Shown piece after piece: positions 55,789-62,523 of a DNA stretch of 64,000 bases. Numbering within the stretch: the stretch's first letter is position 1; every line of letters starts with the position of its first letter. A program made the position numbers and the translations under genes. The DNA comes from CAYLYU01 sp964501925. Its GTDB lineage: Bacteria > Pseudomonadota > Zetaproteobacteria > Mariprofundales > Mariprofundaceae. The notes below the pieces were generated by a model. The model saw only the letters and a list, made by a program, of their open reading frames with translations. It was not told the origin of the DNA and ran no database searches. The stretch spans positions 54,235-118,234 of the forward strand of contig CAZCTM010000004.1 in the NCBI GenBank assembly GCA_964501925.1, given 5' to 3'.

Positions 55789-56247
55789 TCAAACTTCCCT
55801 CCCGAACAGGCTGGTAAGGAAAGTCAAGGCTTGAAGATAAATGCCTTGCTTCTGGCTTTCCCTTGGACCTGCGACGTTCAGGACACGGATCCCGATTTTC
55901 CCCAGCCATGTCAGCACGGATTCAACGTCCGGCTCATCTGAAAGATCGATGACAAGGCAAGGTTTGCCCAGTTTCCTGGCCAGGGAAAGGGTAAGCGCCG
56001 TACCTCCCGTGACCGCTCCCCTTGCGAGGATAAGTGTTCCATCCGAATCACGTACATTCCACTCGGTTCTTTGCTCATACTGACCGGACGGCGTTTCAGC
56101 AAGCGGATAGATGGAGCTGATGATGCCATCCTCGGCCCTGCGTCCCCTGGGACACCACCCTCCGCATGAAATGTTCTGCTCAAGGGCAGCATCCAGTGCC
56201 GCCCGGTCCACACCTGTCTGCCCTCCCGAAATGATTTTCTGAATCAT
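55789..56247 (-). CDS. Putative molybdenum carrier/Rossmann protein (YpsA-like)
   Basis: 152 aa. The opening [19 protein letters not shown], then [27 protein letters not shown] and [17 protein letters not shown], matches the MoCo_carrier family, a Rossmann fold related to lysine decarboxylase-like proteins. Molybdenum-cofactor carriage is shown for an algal homologue only; the bacterial role is unknown. Confidence 0.88.
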   Translation of the reverse strand: MIQKIISGGQTGVDRAALDAALEQNISCGGWCPRGRRAEDGIISSIYPLAETPSGQYEQRTEWNVRDSDGTLILARGAVTGGTALTLSLARKLGKPCLVIDLSDEPDVESVLTWLGKIGIRVLNVAGPRESQKQGIYLQALTFLTSLFGREV

Positions 56248-56395
56248 GGTTGCGACGATGATATCACACCGACCTGATTCGTATGCGATACCTTGTTAGT
56301 GTCTGAAAGAACAAGCCGCGGTGGGCGACCGCCTGGCGATGGTATGCTGGCAGAAGGCGTGGCCGGAAGAGATAGGTAACCGGCTGGGGCTGAAA

Positions 56396-56425
56396 GGAAA
56401 AGCGGCCCATCACGGGCCGCTTTCC
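56396..56425 (-). terminator. Terminator downstream of the small secreted-protein gene
   Basis: On the minus strand AAAGCGGCCC-GTGAT-GGGCCGCTTTT followed by CCTTT; 12-bp stem with one bulge. Located 28 bp after the stop codon of the gene at 56453-56881. Confidence 0.75.
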
Positions 56426-56452
56426 TGTACGCAAAGTGCTATCCATTTAACA

Positions 56453-56881
56453 TTAAGGGCAAACAGCCGTCTGCGTCCAGGTAATCTGTGTCTGTCCACC
56501 CGCGCCATTCATTGTTTCTGTGATATCACCCCCAGCCGATGCTAGTGCATCAAAGGTGATAACATGTGTAATCGTCGTTGCTACCCCTAAGATTGTCTGG
56601 CCTTCAGTTAAAGTTGCAATTATCAGGTTGCCGACGGGAGCAGTCCTCACAGCCGTACCCGAAACAGGCCATTTCATGTTTGGAAAAGCGCTTGCCGGGC
56701 CTTGTAATATGTATCCCGATAAGGCATAGGTGCCGGGGCCGCCAGTTTCTGCGTACAGTACCAGCTTGTTACCCGACGGCTCAGTAAAGCATAATGTGCC
56801 TAGCGGCAAACCGGCAACGGAACTTCCCGGTGCTACCAGTAGACTCATCAGGGCAAGGCCAAGCATTGTCAATTTGTTCAT
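56453..56881 (-). CDS. Small secreted protein of unknown function
   Basis: 142 aa from ATG 56881 with GGAGAGGG directly upstream. Signal peptide MNKLTMLGLALMSLLVAPGS-SVAG, then a beta-rich, Gly/Thr-rich mature domain with two cysteines (TLCFTEPSG near its start and AVCP at the very end) likely to form a disulfide. Not recognised. It has its own ribosome site and terminator and is probably a single-gene unit, divergent from the PFOR genes. Confidence 0.7.
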   Translation of the reverse strand: MNKLTMLGLALMSLLVAPGSSVAGLPLGTLCFTEPSGNKLVLYAETGGPGTYALSGYILQGPASAFPNMKWPVSGTAVRTAPVGNLIIATLTEGQTILGVATTITHVITFDALASAGGDITETMNGAGGQTQITWTQTAVCP

Positions 56882-57089
56882 ATCCCTCTCCTTGTGCTGC
56901 TCAGAAATCGGCTCTTTCCGTATTGGATAAAGCCTGACTGTTGAGTAGATCATGACTCATGCCGTGTCAAATCGAGCTGCTTGGTTTTAGCTAAAGGAAA
57001 GCAGTGATTCATGCCAGAGATTCAACTAGAACCTATACCCCTGAACATAAAAGGTGTTCCGGAATGGATTTAACGGTTATTCTTCCGTT

Positions 57090-59051
57090 GTGACAGAAAA
57101 AAACCAGACATTCAGTTATCCCGGTTTCCCAGCAACAGCAGATGGTTCAGAGACGGTTGTGTGGGTTGAAACCCATATCAGTCAGGGAGCATGCTCCTAT
57201 CCCATCACACCAACCACAAACATGGGTGTTGGCTTCCAGATGGCAGTTGCAAATGGCAAGAAGAACTGCTGGGGCGAGGATCTTTTTTTCATTGAGCCCG
57301 AATCGGAGCATAGTTCCTGTTCGGCCAGTGAGGGTTTTGCCTTGGCGGGGGGGCGGGGTACAAATTTCACCAGCTCCCAGGGTCTGATCCTGATGAAGGA
57401 GGCACTGTTGCCGATCGCGGGCAAACGCCTGCCGGTTGTCTTCCATATTGGTGCGAGAACCCTTACCTCGCAGGGTTTGTGCATCCATGCCGGTCATGAC
57501 GATGTCATGGGTGTCGCCGATTGCGGTTGGGGAATGCTGTTCGGAAGAAATGCCCAGGAGGCTCAGGATCTGGCCCTGATATGCAGGCGTGCGGCGGAGG
57601 CCTCTCTAACCCCCTTCTTCAATGTGCAGGATGGTTTCATCACGACGCACACGATTGAAAGTGTCTTGCTTTGCGAACCCGAAATGATGGCAGAATACGT
57701 CGGCGCACCCCATGAGAAGCTGGGCAATCTTTTTGATCCCGCCAGACCCATCATGACCGGTGTGGTGCAGAACCAGGATGCCTACATGAAGGGCAAAATT
57801 GCCCAGCGTTATTTTTACGATCAACTGCCGGATCATTTGCAGGAGGCCTTTGACGAGTTTTACAGGCTTACAGGCCGTCGATATGGCATGATCGATACCT
57901 ATCGTCTGGACGATGCGGAGTTTGCCCTGGTGGGCATGGGATCGGTGATGGATACAGCCATTGCCGCCGTGAACTGGATGAGGCGGGAGCATGGCTGGAA
58001 GGTGGGGCTATTGAATGTCACCGCCTTTCGACCATTTCCGGCTGTTCAAATTGTCAATGCCCTGCAACATTGCCGAAAGGTTGCCGTCATCGAGCGTCTT
58101 GATGATCCCCTCGCCAAGGACAATCCCTTGACCTGCCAGATCAAGGCGAGCTTTGCCGATGCAGCCTCCGGAGAGGAAGGATATCCGGAGATTGCTGCTA
58201 TTCCGCAGATTTATTCCGGTGTCTATGGCCTGGGCAGTCGGGACACCCGTGTCGGGGATCTGATCGCGATTGTCGAAAACATGCGAAACCATGGGAAGAA
58301 GTTTTTCTCCGTCGGCATCGAGCATGAAACCTCGCTTCCCCGCGAGGTTGATCCGGACGTGCGGCCTCCAGGCTCCTTCTCCATGCGCGGACATTCCATC
58401 GGAGGCTATGGCTCCGTAACCACCAACAAGGTGATCGCCTCTTTGACTGCAAGCATTTTCGGTCTTTATGTCCAGGCGTTCCCGAAATACGGTTCCGAAA
58501 AGAAGGGGCTTCCAACAACCTATTACCTGACCGCCTCACCCGAACGGATCCTCGAGCATTCCGAGCTCAAGTATGTGAACTTTGTAGCCCTGAACAATGT
58601 GAACGCTTTTCGCACGACAAATCCGTTGCAGGGGCTGCTTGAGGACGGGGCCATCTTCCTGCAGAGCTCGTTTGAGGATGATAAGGCCGTCTGGGAGCAT
58701 ATTCCGTTTCCCGCCCGGGAGACCATCCGGGAAAACAGGTTCAGGGTCTTCTATCTTGATACGGTGGAGATAGCCCGGAATGTTGCTGTCAGCGAAGATC
58801 TGGTCATGCGGATGCAGGGGATCGTTCTTCTGGGCGTTTTTTTGCGGGTGGCCCCGTTTGTCGCAAACAAGGGCCTTTCAGAAGAGGAACTCTTTTCCGG
58901 CGTCGAGAAGTCACTGGACAAGTATTTTGGCCGCCGCGGGCAGAAAGTGGTGCAGGCAAATCTTGAGGCGGTGAAACAGGGTTACCGGCAAGTACGGCAA
59001 CTGGATGTTGAGGCGTTGACAAAGCCTTTGCAGGCAGAGACGGCAGCCTGA
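57090..59051 (+). CDS. Pyruvate:ferredoxin oxidoreductase, alpha-gamma fused subunit
   Basis: About 653 aa from GTG 57090. N-terminal TPP pyrimidine-binding domain (VWVETHISQGACSYPITPTT; SEGFALAGGRGTNFTSSQGL), domain II (about 250-370, LVGMGSVMDTAIAAVNWMR), then the gamma domain (RGHSIGGYGSVTTNKVIA, about 435-640). It pairs with the next gene to make a PFOR that decarboxylates pyruvate or, in reverse, fixes CO2 onto acetyl-CoA. GTG 57054 is an alternative start; neither has a clear ribosome site. A 20-codon frame (57012-57074) with AAAGGA upstream overlaps the beginning. TGATG overlap with the beta gene. Confidence 0.9.
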   Translation: MTEKNQTFSYPGFPATADGSETVVWVETHISQGACSYPITPTTNMGVGFQMAVANGKKNCWGEDLFFIEPESEHSSCSASEGFALAGGRGTNFTSSQGLILMKEALLPIAGKRLPVVFHIGARTLTSQGLCIHAGHDDVMGVADCGWGMLFGRNAQEAQDLALICRRAAEASLTPFFNVQDGFITTHTIESVLLCEPEMMAEYVGAPHEKLGNLFDPARPIMTGVVQNQDAYMKGKIAQRYFYDQLPDHLQEAFDEFYRLTGRRYGMIDTYRLDDAEFALVGMGSVMDTAIAAVNWMRREHGWKVGLLNVTAFRPFPAVQIVNALQHCRKVAVIERLDDPLAKDNPLTCQIKASFADAASGEEGYPEIAAIPQIYSGVYGLGSRDTRVGDLIAIVENMRNHGKKFFSVGIEHETSLPREVDPDVRPPGSFSMRGHSIGGYGSVTTNKVIASLTASIFGLYVQAFPKYGSEKKGLPTTYYLTASPERILEHSELKYVNFVALNNVNAFRTTNPLQGLLEDGAIFLQSSFEDDKAVWEHIPFPARETIRENRFRVFYLDTVEIARNVAVSEDLVMRMQGIVLLGVFLRVAPFVANKGLSEEELFSGVEKSLDKYFGRRGQKVVQANLEAVKQGYRQVRQLDVEALTKPLQAETAA

Positions 59052-60661
59052 TGGGTAAGGATTCCGATATGGTTCAACGTACCAAGAGTGAAGAGGTGTT
59101 CGATCGGTATGCCGGAGAGTTTCTGGACATCGACACGTTTGCCGAACATGTGGTGAAGGCATACGAGGAAGGAAGTGCCGATCTCGGTCTTCCCGCGGAT
59201 GTCGGGACCGCTGTCAGCTGGATCCCTGCAGGGACTGCGGCGTATCGGGATTTTTCAACCATTGCACCCGAAATCCCTCTGCTCGATCCGGAAAAATGTG
59301 TGGGTTGCATGGAGTGTGTCACCCAGTGTCCGGATACGGCGATTATTGCCAAGGTGATTCCCGAGAGCAATTTTCAGGAGCTTGAAGAAAAGCTCGAGGA
59401 TGAAGAGCAGGGGGAGTTCATCAGATCGTGTTTTGTCGAGACCACCAAATACTACAAGGTGCCCAAGAAAAGGGGCCATGAAGGTGGCATGTTCATGCTG
59501 GTGGTTGATCCCGCCAAGTGCAAGGGCTGCGGGGAATGTGTGGAGGCCTGCGGGTCTCACGATGCCCTCACCATGGTCGAGAAATCCGATGAATTGATGG
59601 AAGGACATCATGACTCCACGGCACTTTTCAGGCAGCTTCCCGACACACCTTCGGAGTACATTCAGGAGAAGGTTCTGGCTGACATGATGCTGGCGGGCTC
59701 CTCGTTTCTTTATGTGGGAGGCGCCGGTTCATGCATGGGCTGTGGGGAGGCGACCGCTATCCGCATGATGCTGGCGGCGACTTCTTTTGTTTATGGCAAG
59801 GAAAGCCTTGGCATCGTTGCTGCGACCGGCTGTAACACGGTCTTTGGTTCCACCTATCCATACAATCCCTATCTGGTACCGTGGACAAATTCGCTCTTTG
59901 AGAATGCCCCGGCCGTTGCCATGGGAGTTCGTGGCCGCTGGGATGCCATGGGCTGGAAGGACAAGCGTCTGTGGGTCTTTGGGGGGGATGGTGCCATGCT
60001 GGATATTGGTTTCCAGTCCCTGTCCCGGCTTTTAATGAGCGGTATGGACATCAAGGTACTTATTCTGGATACCCAGGTTTATTCGAACACGGGTGGGCAG
60101 GCTTCGACCTCAACCTTTGGCGGGCAGGATGCCAAGATGTCCGCCTTTGGAAAGGCCCAGCAGGGAAAATCCGAGGCGCGCAAGGAAATCGCCCAGATTG
60201 CCATGATGCATCCCAACGTGTTTGTGGCCCAGACAACAGCCGCGCATGTCAACCATTTCTATCGTGCCATCCTTGCCGCCAACGAGTTTCCCGGTCCTGC
60301 CGTGGTATCCGTGTATACACCGTGTCAGCCCGAACATGGAATTGGTGATGATGCCTCCATGCGCCAGGCCAAGCTGGCAGTGGACTCCCGGGCCTTTCCT
60401 CTTCTGGTGCATGATCCGCGCAAGGGAAGCCGTCTTTCGGATCGGCTGAGCCTGCAGGGCAATCCCGCTCGGGGTAAGGACTGGTATGTCACCCCCAAGG
60501 GTGAAGTGGTGGATTTCATCACTTTTGCACGTACCGAAGGCCGGTTTGCCAAGCATTTTGACAAGGATGGCAATCCAAGCGAGCAGCTTCTGGCCTCTCA
60601 ACAGGAACGGCTGGATAACTGGCGGTTGTTGCAGGAACTGGCGGGATTGCTCAAATCCTGA
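59051..60661 (+). CDS. Pyruvate:ferredoxin oxidoreductase, delta-beta fused subunit
   Basis: 536 aa. N-terminal extension, two [4Fe-4S] ferredoxin motifs (CVGCMECVTQC, Cys83-93; CKGCGECVEAC, Cys157-167), a third cluster ligand set around GSCMGCGEA with a distal Cys, and the TPP-pyrophosphate domain (ATGCNTVFGSTYPYNPY, GGDGAMLDIGFQSL, DTQVYSNTGGQAS). The pair covers all domains of a classical single-chain PFOR, split between the gamma and delta parts. No ferredoxin or flavodoxin gene adjoins it. Confidence 0.93.
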   Translation: MGKDSDMVQRTKSEEVFDRYAGEFLDIDTFAEHVVKAYEEGSADLGLPADVGTAVSWIPAGTAAYRDFSTIAPEIPLLDPEKCVGCMECVTQCPDTAIIAKVIPESNFQELEEKLEDEEQGEFIRSCFVETTKYYKVPKKRGHEGGMFMLVVDPAKCKGCGECVEACGSHDALTMVEKSDELMEGHHDSTALFRQLPDTPSEYIQEKVLADMMLAGSSFLYVGGAGSCMGCGEATAIRMMLAATSFVYGKESLGIVAATGCNTVFGSTYPYNPYLVPWTNSLFENAPAVAMGVRGRWDAMGWKDKRLWVFGGDGAMLDIGFQSLSRLLMSGMDIKVLILDTQVYSNTGGQASTSTFGGQDAKMSAFGKAQQGKSEARKEIAQIAMMHPNVFVAQTTAAHVNHFYRAILAANEFPGPAVVSVYTPCQPEHGIGDDASMRQAKLAVDSRAFPLLVHDPRKGSRLSDRLSLQGNPARGKDWYVTPKGEVVDFITFARTEGRFAKHFDKDGNPSEQLLASQQERLDNWRLLQELAGLLKS

Positions 60662-60827
60662 GGCCCGCTATCCGGTGTGGAGCTGGTATCAAAACAGTTG
60701 GTCTGTTTCCGGGCCCATCACGCTTGCCGTTGGTCGATCTGCCGGTCATGTTCAGGCAAGGTTTCTGAAACTGAAATCCGGATGAGAAAGTTTTGAGCCT
60801 GCGATAGCCTTTCGGGATGGAGTACCG

Positions 60828-61016
60828 ATGATTCTGGCCTTTGAGGACATTCTGTTTGTTTTTGCCCTGCTTTCGATCCTGCTGGGGCTGTTTCTTTTTT
60901 CACGTCCTGAAACCAAGCGCGTCGGGGACCATGAAGTCCCGGTCAACAGGGACAAATCCTACCTGACCGGATTCATCCTGTTTGTCATCGGTACCATCAT
61001 ACTGATCTTTTTGTGA
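60828..61016 (+). CDS. Small two-helix membrane protein
   Basis: 62 aa from ATG 60828 with GGGATGGAG upstream. Two transmembrane helices (about 8-25 and 45-62) separated by a charged loop (SRPETKRVGDHEVPVNRDKS). Not recognised. Could be a membrane-anchoring companion of the PFOR, but only position suggests that. Confidence 0.6.
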   Translation: MILAFEDILFVFALLSILLGLFLFSRPETKRVGDHEVPVNRDKSYLTGFILFVIGTIILIFL

Positions 61017-61101
61017 GTTCTGGGGGTTGTGATTCTGCTCATAGCTTATAGGGCCGGCTATCCCGAGGCTTAATTCCCTGTTTTCCCAAGGAGTTGAAGG
61101 T

Positions 61102-61305
61102 GTGAAAAATACGGGTCCGGTAGCGAACAAATCCAATTCATTCTGGCAATTTGCTGTCAAAGGTGTTGGTCTTTTTTTCATCTTTAGCGCGGCGATTGTT
61201 CTTCCATGGCGCTGGATTTCGCTTTTCAGGCGGCGGTCTTTACCCGCAATCTTGATACCGCCCTGGCGGCGAACAGGCGACTGGATGCGGCAGCGGTCAT
61301 GGTGA
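61102..61305 (+). other. Chimeric short frame: gene start fused to aldehyde dehydrogenase DNA
   Basis: 67-codon frame from GTG 61102 with AAGGAG upstream. Residues 1-36 look like a real gene start with one transmembrane helix (FWQFAVKGVGLFFIFSAAIV); the rest is read out of frame from the aldehyde dehydrogenase remnant that begins near 61203. It may be a truncated membrane-protein gene created by a deletion. A functional 67-aa protein cannot be excluded. Confidence 0.35.
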
Positions 61306-61445
61306 ATGACCATACGGCATTCCGCGTGGACTGGATGCCTTTTGCCGGTCTCAGGCATTCGGGTCTGGGCACAGGCGGTATCGCCTATTCCATGCGTGAT
61401 ATGCAGATCGAGAAACTCACCGTGATCCGTTCAGCATCCCTTTAG
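61206..61445 (+). pseudogene. Aldehyde dehydrogenase, 3'-terminal remnant
   Basis: 79 codons encode only the C-terminal part of an NAD-dependent aldehyde dehydrogenase: FQAAVFTRNLDTALAANRRL, AAVMVNDHTAFRVDWMPFAG, LRHSGLGTGGIAYSMRDMQI, EKLTVIRS. The catalytic Cys/Glu domains (about 400 residues) are missing upstream. The G-to-A change in MPFAG (usually PFGG) also suggests decay. It marks a deletion or rearrangement breakpoint near 61200, just before the accessory region. Confidence 0.8.
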
Positions 61446-61879
61446 TTGGAAAGAGTTTTTTCTGAAAACATGAGATCGGAGTGCCGGCGCATTGCAAGCC
61501 CGGTCCGATTGCGGATCGCACTAAAATCAGCAGGGCGTCGCACCAACCCGGCATGCCAATGCAATCGAATCCGGCACCCTGCTGCGCAATCAATGGTGAC
61601 AGGTGGAATTCGGCCAATAGCGGTCGATCAAAACATGAAAGACCAGCACTGTTACTTGCAATAATACCGGGGATCAAGATTGAATGGCATTTTGCCCCTT
61701 ATAGGAGCCATTTCACCATGCTGATCCACACATAAATCCAGAGTCAAGAGTCGTAAAAAACAGGTAATAAAATCCTTCAAATGATATTCCGTGCATTGGT
61801 CTTTAACTATTTGCACATGACTAAAAACACGTTGGCGGATGATATTGAACAAATATGCCGTGTAGGGTGATATGGGGGT
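61446..61879. other. Gene-free stretch at the edge of the accessory region
   Basis: About 430 bp with no convincing gene on either strand. Short frames (61417-61677 minus, 61481-61735 plus) have no ribosome site or family resemblance. Composition shifts from GC-rich to AT-rich around 61650. No terminal inverted repeats or transposase remnants were recognised. Probably degraded DNA between the aldehyde dehydrogenase remnant and the operon that begins at 61957. Confidence 0.5.
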
Positions 61880-61934
61880 GGTATAGGGCCTATTGACACG
61901 GGGGGTGGTCAAGGGCTATAGTGCGCCCTATACC
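61880..61934. repeat. Nested inverted repeats over a promoter (probable operator)
   Basis: Outer arms GGTATAGGGC (61880-61889) and GCCCTATACC (61925-61934) are a perfect 10-bp inverted pair. Inner arms TTGAC (61893-61897) and GTCAA (61908-61912) are a second pair. The left outer arm ends just before the -35 box and the right outer arm covers the expected transcription start, an arrangement suited to repression. Confidence 0.7.
61893..61922 (+). promoter_or_regulatory. Strong sigma-70 promoter of the accessory operon
   Basis: TTGACA (61893-61898), 18-nt spacer, TATAGT (61917-61922). Predicted start near 61929; the leader to ATG 61957 is about 28 nt and carries AGAAGGAGA. Nested inverted repeats flank it. 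Confidence 0.75.
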
Positions 61935-61956
61935 CCGGTTGAGAAGGAGACAGACC

Positions 61957-62274
61957 ATGAGTTATATAGAAGTTAGAGACCACGCCCTTTGGGCCAAACA
62001 CTTACATGGCAATAAGGCGTTGAAAGAAAAGATTTTGTCCATGGAGGCAGGAGAGATCATCCACCTTGAAGTGGGCGGGGTGAGTGGCGTATGGGTCAAG
62101 ATGGAAGACGGAAAGGATGGCCGCCCCACGCCTGGACTGAGAGCCATAGGAAAGGCCAAAGCGTACTGGCACGGACTGCAAGAACACCGGGGAGAAATTG
62201 TCACCATTAAGGAGGTAAAACCATCATGGCAACCACAGATATTGGATTCGAAAACAGGAACAGCCAGAGAGTAA
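61957..62274 (+). CDS. Hypothetical protein, first gene of accessory operon
   Basis: 105 aa from ATG 61957 with GAAGGAG upstream. Soluble and mixed alpha/beta: LHGNKALKEKILSMEAGEII, LEVGGVSGVWVKMEDGKDG, RPTPGLRAIGKAKAYWHGLQ, RGEIVTIKEVK. The well-formed charged/hydrophobic pattern and RPTPGL turn look like a compact conserved domain. I do not recognise a named family. Its 3' end overlaps the zinc-ribbon gene by 49 bp, so the two are translationally linked. Confidence 0.8.
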   Translation: MSYIEVRDHALWAKHLHGNKALKEKILSMEAGEIIHLEVGGVSGVWVKMEDGKDGRPTPGLRAIGKAKAYWHGLQEHRGEIVTIKEVKPSWQPQILDSKTGTARE

Positions 62275-62432
62275 TCAAGAAAACCAATCTGGATGGCAAT
62301 CACTACAACCAGAAGATCTACGTACTGCGATGCTTACGCTGCCAGCATTCATATGGAGCGAACGGAGCAGATATCCATCTGCGGAAATGCCCCCAATGCC
62401 AAGATGGCGCACTTGGCCTTAGATATACCTGA
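62226..62432 (+). CDS. Small zinc-ribbon protein
   Basis: 68 aa from ATG 62226 with TAAGGAGG upstream, inside the end of the preceding gene. A single zinc ribbon: CLRC (Cys36, Cys39), HSYGANGADIHLRK spacer and CPQC (Cys55, Cys58). Such ribbons bind nucleic acid or protein partners. Overlap and shared promoter argue that it works with the 105-aa protein. No family name recognised. Confidence 0.82.
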   Translation: MATTDIGFENRNSQRVIKKTNLDGNHYNQKIYVLRCLRCQHSYGANGADIHLRKCPQCQDGALGLRYT

Positions 62433-62523
62433 TAGAGGGATGATATTTCATGGTCTTTTGCTCTGCTTGGGATTCGTACCGCCAGTCCTTGCTGGGAGCA
62501 TGGTGATATAAGAGAGAAATTCT

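Noticed and set aside
61417..61735. Frames of 72-86 aa in the gene-poor stretch
   Set aside because: No ribosome binding sites, no domain pattern, and composition differs from neighbouring genes.
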